A DNA stretch of 64,000 nucleotides from assembly GCA_950022495.1 (NCBI GenBank), contig CATLLJ010000001.1, positions 1 to 64,000 of the forward strand, read 5' to 3'. The notes beneath the pieces are model-generated. The model was not told the origin of the DNA. It searched no databases and saw only the letters and a program-made list of their open reading frames with translations. Each line of letters opens with the position of its first letter. The stretch's first letter is position 1. The position numbers were made by a program, and so were the translations under genes. The stretch comes from an uncultured bacterium (lineage in GTDB: Bacteria; Cyanobacteriota; Vampirovibrionia; Gastranaerophilales; Gastranaerophilaceae). Below are positions 17,873 through 27,363 of the stretch, one piece after another.

Positions 17873-19243
17873 TTAACCTAACATATCATTGATTGCTTTA
17901 GCCGCCTTTTTACCGGCACCCATAGCATTAATTGCATTTGAAGCCCCAACAGGTGCAACATCTCCGCCTGCAAATACACAAGGAAGGTTTGTGGAACGAG
18001 TTTCATTGTCTACACAAATATAACCTTTTGAATCAGTAATAATTTCTAAACCTTCAGCTTCTGCAGATTTTTGAATAATCGGATTTGGACCGGTACCCAG
18101 AGCAACAATAACAGTATCAACATCTTCAATCACATACTCGCCGGTACCTACAGGTCTCCTTCTTCCTGACGCATCTGGTTCACCGAGTTCCATAATCTCA
18201 AACTTCATACCATCAACATAACCATCTTTTTCAAGGATTTCAACAGGTGCGTGTAAGAATTTAAATTGAACACCTTCTTCTTTTGCGTGTCTTATTTCTT
18301 CAAGACGTGCTGGGAGTTCTTTTTCAGTTCTGCGGTAAAGAATTGAAACTTCTTCAAACCCAACACGAACCGCCGTACGTGCAGCATCCATTGCAACATT
18401 ACCGCCGCCGATAACCGCAACTTTTTTACCTATTTTTAGAGGAGTAGCACACTCACCGCGTCCTGCTCCCATTAAATTTACACGAGTTAAAAATTCATTT
18501 GCTGAAAATACACCATTAAGATTTTCACCCTTGATACCCATCATTTTTGGAAGCCCTGCACCTGAACAGATAAATATTGCATCAAAGCCATCTTCCTTTA
18601 GTTGTTTTAAAGTAATTGATTTTCCAACAATTACATTTGTATGGAACTCAACTCCCATTTCTTTAAGGTTTTTGATTTCTCTATCCAAAATAGTTCTAGG
18701 AAGTCTAAAAGGAGGGATTCCATAGCGAAGTACTCCGCCTAGTTTATGTAAAGCCTCGAAAACAACGACTTCATGTCCTGCTTTTCTCAAATCCGCAGCA
18801 GCAGTAATACCTGCACAGCCTGAGCCAACTACCGCAACTTTTTTACCAGATGGTTTGATTTCAGTTTTTTCAGCAGAAGTATTATCACCCACATATCTTT
18901 CAAGAGCACCAATAGCAACAGGCTGCCCTTTAATACCTAAAACGCAGTTGCCTTCACATTGTCTTTCCTGAGGACAAACCCTGCCGCAAACAGAAGGCAG
19001 CATACTGGTTTGACGAATAATATTTCCGGCTTCTTCTAGATTATCTTCTTTTAAAGCTTTTATAAAATCAGGGATTTGAATATTAACAGGGCAGCCTTGA
19101 ACGCATCTTGGATTTTTACAATTTAAGCATCTGGAAGCTTCTAATTTCACCTGTTCCGGAGTTAAATTACTTTCAACCGGATCAAAATTTGAACGTCTTT
19201 GTATTTTATCTTGTTCTTGAACTCTTTGTCTTTCAACTGCCAT
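17873..19243 (-). CDS. gltA: NADPH-dependent glutamate synthase small-subunit-like oxidoreductase (GltA/NfnB type)
   Basis: CxxCxxPxC-type CLNCKNPRCVQGCPVNIQIPDF, GSGCAGITAAADLRKAGHEVVVFEAL, ADGGNVAMDAARTAVR-like GGGNVAMDAARTAVRVG. Confidence 0.92.
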   Translation of the reverse strand: MAVERQRVQEQDKIQRRSNFDPVESNLTPEQVKLEASRCLNCKNPRCVQGCPVNIQIPDFIKALKEDNLEEAGNIIRQTSMLPSVCGRVCPQERQCEGNCVLGIKGQPVAIGALERYVGDNTSAEKTEIKPSGKKVAVVGSGCAGITAAADLRKAGHEVVVFEALHKLGGVLRYGIPPFRLPRTILDREIKNLKEMGVEFHTNVIVGKSITLKQLKEDGFDAIFICSGAGLPKMMGIKGENLNGVFSANEFLTRVNLMGAGRGECATPLKIGKKVAVIGGGNVAMDAARTAVRVGFEEVSILYRRTEKELPARLEEIRHAKEEGVQFKFLHAPVEILEKDGYVDGMKFEIMELGEPDASGRRRPVGTGEYVIEDVDTVIVALGTGPNPIIQKSAEAEGLEIITDSKGYICVDNETRSTNLPCVFAGGDVAPVGASNAINAMGAGKKAAKAINDMLG

Positions 19244-19329
19244 ATTAAATCCCTTCTTAAAACTGTACTATATAATGGTATTTTAATTTAAAAATACCAT
19301 TAGTGCAAATGTTATATATTTCCTCTAGC

Positions 19330-19614
19330 CCATTTCTTTTCTTTTGATTGCAACGCAAAAGAAATGGGCGGAAAGAAAAGAAAACACGCCTGATAAAATG
19401 GTTCAAGTAATCAGAAACTACGTTTCCGAACCTTCCTTGAATATTCAAGTCAAACCCCCTCCTATATTAAAAAAGCTGGATTGCTTCGCATTCGCTCGCA
19501 ATGACAATACTTATTACATCATTGCGAGGGCTTTAGCCCGCGGCAATCCATTAGACCAATAATACAAAGAATAGACGACGCCTAAACAATATTTCCCCCT
19601 AATATTGTTTATGT
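19330..19614. repeat. Degenerate copy C of dispersed structured repeat, fused to a palindromic REP-like unit
   Basis: AATCAGAAACTACGTTTCCGAACCTTCCTTGA (19409-19440) shared with 40.3 and 53.7 kb copies; TAATATTGTTTATGT at 19600-19614 matches the right TIR of the other copies. Confidence 0.7.
19478..19549. repeat. Nested palindromic repeat (REP-like)
   Basis: GGATTGC...CTCGCAATGA...TCATTGCGAG...GCAATCC nested inverted repeats. Confidence 0.8.
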
Positions 19615-19695
19615 TATATGAATATTTTGTTTTCAGACTTTTAATATTCTAAAAAATATGATATATTGAAGAAAAATTAAAAGAAAGAGTTTTGG

Positions 19696-20871
19696 ATGTT
19701 TTTTGAAATTATAATTCTAAGTTTGAGCGTTGTTCTGGCTATAGTTATAACCTGGATTGCCGCATCATTTTATTACAAGAACAAAATAACAAATCTTCGT
19801 ACTGAAAATACTGAACTGAAATCTCGTATATCTTTAAACGAAAATATAGTAAACGAAGTTAAAATAGAGTTTGCAAAAATTGCACAGGAATCACTAAAAA
19901 ATCAGCAGGAACAACTAATATCAGAACACTCCAATGATTTATTAAATAAACTTAATCTCTTTAAAGCAGAAGAAATTCATCCGATTAATAAACTTTTAAA
20001 AGACTTTAAAGAAAGTATTGATAACTACCAAAAAAATCACCAATCAGAATCCGTAGAAATAAAAAATGCTATATCAACAGCGGAAAAATACGCCCGTGCA
20101 TTAACCACTGACCAGAACTTAAAAGGCGAATTTGGCGAAGAATGGCTGGAACAAATTCTAAAATTTGCTAACCTTCAAGAAAATGTACATTACACAAAAC
20201 AGTTTTGTTCTGATACTGTAAAACCGGATTTCTTGCTCAAATTACCTGATGACAAACATTTAATTATTGATTCAAAAGTTATCTTGAAAAATTATATTGA
20301 ATACAGGCAAACAAACGACGAGACCTGTAAAAAAGCGTTCCTTACAGACATGACTAATTGTATAAATACTCTAGCCAAAAAGAACTATGAAGAAATTCCT
20401 CAAACTAACCAGCCTGGGTTTATACTAATGTTTATACCTGTTGAAGCTTGTGTTAACCTTATCTACACCGATTATGATTTCAACAAAATAGTAGAACTGG
20501 CTAATTCTAAAAATATTATTATTGTAGGAACAGCATCATTAATTGTTACACTAAGATTGGTTAACCAGCTATGGGCTTCTAAAACCCGTTATGATAATGT
20601 ACAAAATATAATTAATGTCGGACAAAATTTGTACAATAATATTGCCACTCATGCACAAAGTCTTATTAATATTCAACAGGCAATTGAAAAAGCTTCAATA
20701 AGTATTCAAACTGAAATCAATCGTTTTACAACACGTAATAACGGCAGTGTTTTTAAAGAGGCAGAACGATTAAAAGAATTTGGCATAGAGGGTAAAAATT
20801 CAAAGTCCGGTAAAAAAATTATAGAAAATTCAATTCCGAATGAATTACTTGAAAATATAAAAGGAGAATAA
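19696..20871 (+). CDS. rmuC: DNA recombination protein RmuC
   Basis: N-terminal TM, coiled coil, KGEFGEEWLEQILKFANL, VKPDFLLKLPDDKHLIIDSKVILKNY. Confidence 0.93.
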   Translation: MFFEIIILSLSVVLAIVITWIAASFYYKNKITNLRTENTELKSRISLNENIVNEVKIEFAKIAQESLKNQQEQLISEHSNDLLNKLNLFKAEEIHPINKLLKDFKESIDNYQKNHQSESVEIKNAISTAEKYARALTTDQNLKGEFGEEWLEQILKFANLQENVHYTKQFCSDTVKPDFLLKLPDDKHLIIDSKVILKNYIEYRQTNDETCKKAFLTDMTNCINTLAKKNYEEIPQTNQPGFILMFIPVEACVNLIYTDYDFNKIVELANSKNIIIVGTASLIVTLRLVNQLWASKTRYDNVQNIINVGQNLYNNIATHAQSLINIQQAIEKASISIQTEINRFTTRNNGSVFKEAERLKEFGIEGKNSKSGKKIIENSIPNELLENIKGE

Positions 20872-20872
20872 A

Positions 20873-22072
20873 ATGGAAGATAACTATTTTAGTGAAAATA
20901 ATAAATTCTTTAGCTTAAAAGGGATTCTAGACCGCAGAGGAATGGTTACAAACTTTTTCATAATAGAATTGGTAGAATCATTATTATTTGTCACTCCTTT
21001 TATGTATTTGATATTGACGCATCCAAAATTAATTATGGATTTTACAAATTCAGCAAAAACGTTTCAGTATCCGCAATGGTGGTCGATATGGCTTGTCGCT
21101 ATCGGACTTATAGAATGTGTGTTATATTTTCCAAGCATTGTAAGAAGAGTACGGGACATAATCGGAGAAAATGACAATAATCGTATATTTATTATATCCG
21201 CAATATTATCTGTGCTTATCCTGTTAGGTTATTGTCCGATTTATAATCCATTCACGCAAGTATTAAAATGGATGTCGTTTTTAATATTATTAATTTTAAT
21301 GTTTACAAAAGGCAAAATTTCAGGTGTAAAACCTAAAAACGAGCTTATTAAATTCAACTGGGGTGCCTGTCTTGGAACATGGTTGTGGGGATTATTCAAT
21401 AGAACGCCTATTACACTGCTAATGCTTCCATTATTATTAACTACAGGCTGGTTTCCGTTTATGATTATTTGCGGATTGAAAGGTAATGAATGGGCATATA
21501 AAAACAATTCAAAACAATCTAACTTGAATGATTTTCACAAATCCCAATCCAATCAGGCAATAATTTGGGTAATTTTACTGCCATTTGTGGTAGTCTTTGG
21601 CTTTATCGCAATCTCAATTGGAAGCGGAATTGCAATTAATAAATATATAAAATCACATCCGCAAGCCCTTCAAAATATGACAAGAATAGTTAATGAATAT
21701 CAAGAAGCCGCAGTAAAAACTAACTTTAACAAAATAGAATTAACTGACGATGAATATAAATTCTACATTGAACCGCAAATTTGGATTAATCTGCCGGAAA
21801 CTTCACGAAAAAATATGTTTCAGGTTGCAGCAAATTATATTCAAATTGAAAAGAAATCAGATAAAAAAACTAAAGGAAATATTGATATTATCAACAAGAT
21901 AAAAATATACAGCTCATATAATAACGAACTATTAGGCGAAAGACACATAGATGAGGCTGAACTAAAAGCTCTTGCAGAAAAATCTAAAGCAGGCGAAAAG
22001 GGCAGCTTGAAAAAATATATGGATTACTTAAATGGAGGTTATAAATTTAACCTTCACCCAAGTTTACCTTAG
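20873..22072 (+). CDS. DUF805-like membrane protein
   Basis: 399 aa; FFSLKGILDRRGMVTNFFIIEL...FPSIVRRVRDIIGENDN; multiple TM. Confidence 0.65.
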   Translation: MEDNYFSENNKFFSLKGILDRRGMVTNFFIIELVESLLFVTPFMYLILTHPKLIMDFTNSAKTFQYPQWWSIWLVAIGLIECVLYFPSIVRRVRDIIGENDNNRIFIISAILSVLILLGYCPIYNPFTQVLKWMSFLILLILMFTKGKISGVKPKNELIKFNWGACLGTWLWGLFNRTPITLLMLPLLLTTGWFPFMIICGLKGNEWAYKNNSKQSNLNDFHKSQSNQAIIWVILLPFVVVFGFIAISIGSGIAINKYIKSHPQALQNMTRIVNEYQEAAVKTNFNKIELTDDEYKFYIEPQIWINLPETSRKNMFQVAANYIQIEKKSDKKTKGNIDIINKIKIYSSYNNELLGERHIDEAELKALAEKSKAGEKGSLKKYMDYLNGGYKFNLHPSLP

Positions 22073-22078
22073 GTTTAT

Positions 22079-22116
22079 AAGAAGCGGGGCGGCATTAAAA
22101 TGCCGCCCCGCTTCTT
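22079..22116. terminator. Intrinsic bidirectional terminator
   Basis: AAGAAGCGGGGCGGCATTAAAATGCCGCCCCGCTTCTT, 17-bp stem. Confidence 0.9.
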
Positions 22117-22126
22117 ATTTAATATC

Positions 22127-22588
22127 TTATAATTGAACTTTACTATCCTGTTCTGCTAAATATTTATCAAGGATTTTACACGCATCCGCAACAAGCTCTT
22201 CACATGGCCGTTTTTTGTAATATTCCTCGGTTCTTTTTGAAGGTGTTGGTTCATCTTTTTTCTTATCTAGTCCTAACAATTCTCTGCACACAATTGAACC
22301 ATTTATCTTTTCAAATTCTTGAGCGAGATATTGAACTCTTTGATAGTGTTCTTTTTTAGAGTTATATTCATTATCGCTGTAACCCTTAGCCAATCCTAAT
22401 ACCATAAACATTCCGCTCACTGCACCGCAAACCTCACGCAAACGCCCCATTCCTCCGCCAAAGGAAGATGAAATTTTCAATGCTGTTTCAAAATCTATCC
22501 CGTATCGTTCTGCATAAGCTGCAAAAATCGATTGCGAACAGTTATATCCGCTCTTGAATAAGTCTCTAGCCCTTTGTTCAGTGTTCAT
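22127..22588 (-). CDS. C_GCAxxG_C_C family protein
   Basis: SGYNCSQSIFAAYAERYG...SSFGGGMGRLREVCGAVSGMFMVLG. Confidence 0.88.
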   Translation of the reverse strand: MNTEQRARDLFKSGYNCSQSIFAAYAERYGIDFETALKISSSFGGGMGRLREVCGAVSGMFMVLGLAKGYSDNEYNSKKEHYQRVQYLAQEFEKINGSIVCRELLGLDKKKDEPTPSKRTEEYYKKRPCEELVADACKILDKYLAEQDSKVQL

Positions 22589-22602
22589 TATTATTTCCTC
22601 TA

Positions 22603-23349
22603 TTAAACAAATAACTCGTACAAAATAACCGAAACTGATGTCGCAAGATTTAAAGATTCAACAGTTTCAGCCATCTCTATTTTTACCGAATCAGTTGAAA
22701 AATCTATCAAATCTTGACTCAAACCATTTGCTTCGCTGCCAAACATTATGACACAAGGTGTTTGAATTTTAAAATCTTTTAGTAAATTTTTTGCACGTGG
22801 CAACGTCGCAACTCTTTCAAAATCTGCAAATAATTCTTTTAACTCAAGCAAGTCAGAGATTTCAACCACTGGAAGTTTCCATAAATTCCCGACAGAAGCA
22901 CGTACACATTTCGGATTATAGATATCAACACTTTCTCCAAATAAAACAATTGCATCAGCACAAAATGCAACTGATGAGCGAATTATTGTACCAAGATTAC
23001 CGACATCTTTTATATCTTCTAAAAGTAAAACTTTTTGAGAATTTTTCAGGATATTTTTATCATATTTTTTTTGAAACCCAACTGCAACAGCTTCCGGAGC
23101 GGACTCAGTTGTTGAAAGTTTTTTCAAAACAGGCTCAACTGTCTCAATTATTAAATCTTCTGCAAAGTTGTACTCATTCGTTTTACTTTTATCAACAAAA
23201 ATTTTCTCTAATTTAATACCGCTGTCAAATGCTTCTTTTATGGCTTTGTATCCTTCTAACAAAAACTTTCCGCTTTGAGTTCTGTATTTTTTTTGTTGAA
23301 GTTTTACAGTTTCTTTTACTAATTCATTATTTACACTTGTAATTTCCAT
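22603..23349 (-). CDS. TrmH/SpoU family RNA methyltransferase
   Basis: LLLEDIKDVGNLGTIIRSS, CVIMFGSEANGLSQDLID, VESLNLATSVSVILYEL. Confidence 0.95.
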   Translation of the reverse strand: MEITSVNNELVKETVKLQQKKYRTQSGKFLLEGYKAIKEAFDSGIKLEKIFVDKSKTNEYNFAEDLIIETVEPVLKKLSTTESAPEAVAVGFQKKYDKNILKNSQKVLLLEDIKDVGNLGTIIRSSVAFCADAIVLFGESVDIYNPKCVRASVGNLWKLPVVEISDLLELKELFADFERVATLPRAKNLLKDFKIQTPCVIMFGSEANGLSQDLIDFSTDSVKIEMAETVESLNLATSVSVILYELFV

Positions 23350-24905
23350 TACTTAACCTCAAATTCCTTAAGCCATTCTTTTTCTTGTTCTGACAACATA
23401 TTATAGTCGATTAATTTATTTTCATAATTCATATTAACAAAAGATTGAATTTTACCATCTTTAAAATAACAAGAATTTTCTAACCTGACACCAAAGAAAC
23501 ACTCTTTGTACAGCCCGGGTTCAATAGAAAAACACATTCCGTTTTCAAACGAAACTTTAGCCATTTCATGAGAACTCAAATTAGGAGGGTATTCGTGAAC
23601 ATTTATACCAATCCCGTGTCCTAAACCATGGTTAAAAACAAAACCGTCTAACTCCTGAGTGGCAAAAAATTCTCGAACCATTTTATCAATATCATACCCG
23701 TTTTGTGGATTTTGATAATTAAATGCTCTTAAAAATGCTTTCAATACCGTTGTATAAATCTTTTTATGAAGCTCTGACGGCTGCCCTTTTACAAAAACTC
23801 TTGTAATATCAGTAGCTAACCCACCTTCAAAATATCCACCGCAATCAATTAAAACTAAACTGCCGTCAGTAATTATTTCATCTTTTGAAGATTTTGAATA
23901 ATGTGCAAGTGCTGAATTTTTATCTTTGGCTACAATAGAACTAAAGCTTAATCCAACTGCTCCCTGACTTTTGAATTCCTTTGCAAGCTGCACGGCAATG
24001 TCAAATTCCGATATATTATCAGTATTTTCAATAAAATCCCTAATTGCAGAAACCGCATTATCTGTACGTTTGAATGCATCTTTCAAATGCTCTATTTCTG
24101 CCTCATTTTTAACTGCTTTCATTTTTTTTACAGGATTGGTTGCAAGCTCTTTTACCCTATCTTCAATTAATTTATAATCGAAACCATTAATTGAAGATTT
24201 ATCAACATAAATTTCTTTTTGCAAAGTTTTAAGAAAATCTTCTGCATTTTTTAATTTATCCTGAGTAAATAAAACCGCATTATCTTTCAAAATAACTGCC
24301 TTGCCTCTAATTTTTGCAGAATAAACCTGTGAAAAATTCCTCAAATTAAATAGATAAGAAACTTCATCACAATCAGTCAAATAAATTGCTTCATTATCAG
24401 ATAAATTTTGAGAAATTTTTGATATTTTATCTTCAGAAGTTTCACCGACCAACTCAATATTTAATGATATATTATCATCTTTTAAAGAAACATTTTGAGT
24501 ATCCAGCGGATCTTTATCAAACAATTTTATTGTTCTTTTAGAAGATATATTTTCTATTTTTGTTTGAGAATTTTTCTTTGAAAATAAGCCTAAAATTTCC
24601 TGCTCGGGAACTCGATTTAATAATTCATCAAGATACTTTTGACCTTGCTGAAGCTTTACTACAGTAATTTTTTCATGGTCAACTTCCAAATCTGCCTGAA
24701 TATGATACCTGCCATCAACAAACAAATAAATTGTCTCCGGAGTAACCAGAGCCTCGCCGGTTGAACCCGAGAATTTAGTCAGTTTGTAACGTGAATTTTC
24801 TTCCAGAGTATTATATTCAACTAAAAATTCGTTAGTTGAATTGACTAACAAATAATTAATTTGGTTATCAACCATGAAATTTTTTATTACTGCAATATTA
24901 TCCAT
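23349..24905 (-). CDS. M24 family aminopeptidase P-like Xaa-Pro peptidase
   Basis: SSIVAKDKNSALAHYS, LVLIDCGGYFEGGLATDITRVF, FNHGLGHGIGINVHEYPP, FSIEPGLY. Confidence 0.94.
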   Translation of the reverse strand: MDNIAVIKNFMVDNQINYLLVNSTNEFLVEYNTLEENSRYKLTKFSGSTGEALVTPETIYLFVDGRYHIQADLEVDHEKITVVKLQQGQKYLDELLNRVPEQEILGLFSKKNSQTKIENISSKRTIKLFDKDPLDTQNVSLKDDNISLNIELVGETSEDKISKISQNLSDNEAIYLTDCDEVSYLFNLRNFSQVYSAKIRGKAVILKDNAVLFTQDKLKNAEDFLKTLQKEIYVDKSSINGFDYKLIEDRVKELATNPVKKMKAVKNEAEIEHLKDAFKRTDNAVSAIRDFIENTDNISEFDIAVQLAKEFKSQGAVGLSFSSIVAKDKNSALAHYSKSSKDEIITDGSLVLIDCGGYFEGGLATDITRVFVKGQPSELHKKIYTTVLKAFLRAFNYQNPQNGYDIDKMVREFFATQELDGFVFNHGLGHGIGINVHEYPPNLSSHEMAKVSFENGMCFSIEPGLYKECFFGVRLENSCYFKDGKIQSFVNMNYENKLIDYNMLSEQEKEWLKEFEVK

Positions 24906-25187
24906 TTAGTTTTTACCGGTTAATTGAATTAAGTGCCATCCGAATTGAGTTTCAACAGGCTGAGAAAGTTCACCAACTTCCAAAGAAAAAGCGGCATCTT
25001 CAAAAGGTTTAACCATCATACCTTTACCAAAGAAACCTAAATCTCCGCCGTTTTGACCTGATGGACAAAGAGATTTTTCTTCAGCAGCTTCAGCAAAACT
25101 TTTACCGTTAACAATTTCATTGTATAAATCTTTAGCTTCTTGTTCTGTTTTAACAAGAATATGGCTTGCTCTAACTTCAGTTGTCAT
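24906..25187 (-). CDS. parvulin-type peptidyl-prolyl isomerase
   Basis: VRASHILVKTEQEAKDLYNEI...GGDLGFFGKGMMVKPFEDAAF...TQFGWHLIQL; start MTTEVRASH chosen over ORF-track start 25259. Confidence 0.93.
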   Translation of the reverse strand: MTTEVRASHILVKTEQEAKDLYNEIVNGKSFAEAAEEKSLCPSGQNGGDLGFFGKGMMVKPFEDAAFSLEVGELSQPVETQFGWHLIQLTGKN

Positions 25188-25297
25188 ATATATTCTCCTA
25201 TTTTTACTACCTGTGCGATTATAAAATAAAAAGGTTTGTCTTGCAACTTTACAAAACAAACCGGAAGTTATAAAACATGAAAAATTTTCTGAATAAA

Positions 25298-25387
25298 GTG
25301 TAAGTTCAAAGAGTTTTAAACCAAACCGTTGGAAGAAAAAATCTTATCGCAACCCCGAAAAAGTGCTTGGACAATTTGAACTTACAT
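25298..25387. other. Compact inverted-repeat element / candidate structured RNA
   Basis: GTGTAAGTTCAAA (25298-25310) pairs with TTTGAACTTACAT (25375-25387), 13-bp stem with one G-U, ~64-nt internal segment. Confidence 0.5.
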
Positions 25388-25564
25388 ATATATGATAAAC
25401 GGTCATGGAAGATATTTACACCCTTCTTAAGAATAAATATTTTAAGGTCTGCATGAGCAAATACTACTAGTACTTAAAAATTACATGAACATATAAGAAA
25501 AAAAAAATCTTGATTTTACAAAATGTTTATAGTAAAATTTATTTGTGACAATTAAATAAGCTAT

Positions 25565-25637
25565 GCGGAAGTAGCTCAGTTGGTAGAGTATCTGCCTTCC
25601 AAGCAGACTGTCGCGAGTTCGAGTCTCGTCTTCCGCT
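25565..25637 (+). tRNA. tRNA-Gly (anticodon UCC)
   Basis: GCGGAAG...TCTGC-CTTCCAA-GCAGA...GCGAG-TTCGAGT-CTCGT...CTTCCGC-T cloverleaf. Confidence 0.97.
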
Positions 25638-25640
25638 ATT

Positions 25641-25674
25641 TAAAACAGATGGACATTTAGTTCATCTGTTTTAT
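25641..25674 (+). terminator. Intrinsic terminator after tRNA-Gly
   Basis: AAAACAGATGGACATTTAGTTCATCTGTTTTATTT. Confidence 0.75.
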
Positions 25675-25679
25675 TTATT

Positions 25680-25766
25680 AGTACGAGTAAACATTACAAT
25701 ATTTTAGCTCTTGGTGAACTTGCAAGAGTTAAAGATATACAGTACCTATTGGGTTTCCACAAATAA
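25680..25766 (+). pseudogene. Possible tyrosine-recombinase C-terminal fragment
   Basis: STSKHYNILALGELARVKDIQYLLGFHK* without start codon; resembles integrase '...LxDIQxLLGH' segment; directly downstream of tRNA-Gly. Confidence 0.3.
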
Positions 25767-25813
25767 AAAGCCTCGCCTAATAGTGTGACTTTTTTATTAT
25801 TAAAAATTTAAAT

Positions 25814-27274
25814 TTATGATATCATTCCATTTATAACATCATCAATAAATTCAATATCTTTAGTTGCCAGATAACTGCTTTTTGTAATGTTTATACCATC
25901 TTCTTGTGCTTTTTTGATAAGTCTTACTACTAATTCTTTTATTTTATCTGTATAAGGCTTGCAACTATCACTTGACAACATTATTGATTTACAGCCAACA
26001 TCTTTTACAATATTATAAAAGCCGTCAACATCTTTTTCGTTATCATTGACGCCATCTAAGAAAATATATTTCATTTTAAAATCAATATCTTTTAACGGGT
26101 ATCGTTTCAAGTTTTCAACCACTTTATTAAAACAATCAACCCTTTTAATAGCCTTATATGTTTCAGGAGTACCTGAATCAAGTGAAGTTAAAAGATTCAC
26201 GGTTCTGCCTGTTTTTAAAAATTCAGCAAATTTTTCATTGTAGATTGTCATATTAGATACAAATCGAACTTTCCATTTATTTTTTAATAAAATATCAAAT
26301 ATTTCATTACAGTATTTATTCGCACAAAATTCTCCATTAGACAATTCTATACAAATATTTGAACGGTTATATTCAGGCATTTGTGACAATTGTTTAATAA
26401 TTTCATAGGTTGTATAACCTTCTTTGTCACTGCGATTGAGTTCTTTGAAACGATTTTCTACAAAACAGTAAGTGCATCTAAGGTTACAAACATCTCCAGG
26501 ATGATTTGTTGCAAAGCAAATATAATCAAGCTCAACCTTTTTAGGCCAAAAACCCTCTTTTAGATGTCTGCAATTTGTACAGTAATTTGGTCTATCGTTT
26601 TTAATATCATCAATAAGTTGTCTGACATGTCTTTCCCAATGAGCCATTCTTTCAGGAATCGTTCCACTTGTTGGAACTTTTGAGTTACTTGATACACAAC
26701 AAGGTGAAAAATTATCTACACGATAATCTATAAAATGCCCTAAAAAGTTACAACCTTTTCGATATTCTAAATCAGCCTTAAAAAAATTAATCCTATCCGG
26801 AGAAACTTTCTTTAATATTCTTTTTGCGGCATTATTTGCCACTCTATAAGTAACCCAAACAATAGCATCAGGGTAGCGATTTAAGGCTTCATCTAATGAT
26901 ACAATATCATATTTATCAAACAAACGCTGACCTAAATACTGTGGTAAATTTTCATCCTTTTCAACTATAAGTTTTGGTTCACCCGTCATTTCAACAAAAT
27001 TGTGAAAACTTTTTTTCATGTTTTCTGATATGCCGTAATAAATAATCGGTTTATCTGAGGCATCGTGTTCAGTTATAGATATACTTTGTACAGGAACTAT
27101 GGCATTGGGCAATTCTTTTTTCAGAACAATTGTTCTGGTTTCATTTGCATATACTTCAACTTCAATACCAAAAGCAGGTTCAAAATCCAAATCGTCTTTT
27201 TTAAGTTCTAATAACCTGCCATCATCCGTACCAATTAAAATTGTTTCACCTTCAATTTTTACTATTTTTCCCAT
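25814..27274 (-). CDS. Radical SAM protein of uncertain function
   Basis: GDVCNLRCTYCFVENRF (CxxxCxxC), FVSNMTIYNEKF, LLTSLDSGTPETYKAI; extra Cys-rich segment CCVSSNSK...YCTNCRHL. Confidence 0.9.
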   Translation of the reverse strand: MGKIVKIEGETILIGTDDGRLLELKKDDLDFEPAFGIEVEVYANETRTIVLKKELPNAIVPVQSISITEHDASDKPIIYYGISENMKKSFHNFVEMTGEPKLIVEKDENLPQYLGQRLFDKYDIVSLDEALNRYPDAIVWVTYRVANNAAKRILKKVSPDRINFFKADLEYRKGCNFLGHFIDYRVDNFSPCCVSSNSKVPTSGTIPERMAHWERHVRQLIDDIKNDRPNYCTNCRHLKEGFWPKKVELDYICFATNHPGDVCNLRCTYCFVENRFKELNRSDKEGYTTYEIIKQLSQMPEYNRSNICIELSNGEFCANKYCNEIFDILLKNKWKVRFVSNMTIYNEKFAEFLKTGRTVNLLTSLDSGTPETYKAIKRVDCFNKVVENLKRYPLKDIDFKMKYIFLDGVNDNEKDVDGFYNIVKDVGCKSIMLSSDSCKPYTDKIKELVVRLIKKAQEDGINITKSSYLATKDIEFIDDVINGMIS

Positions 27275-27363
27275 ACTTATCTCCGCAAAAGCTGAAATAT
27301 ATTATAAATACTACTGATGATTTTATCATAAAAAGGGTCTCTAATCAAGGTTAAAAATAATAC

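Noticed and set aside
19344-19562. ORF MIATQKKWAERKENTPDKMVQVIRNYVSEPSLNIQ...
   Set aside because: Translation of the dispersed repeat (RNYVSEPS recurs at 53.6 kb); probably not a real protein.
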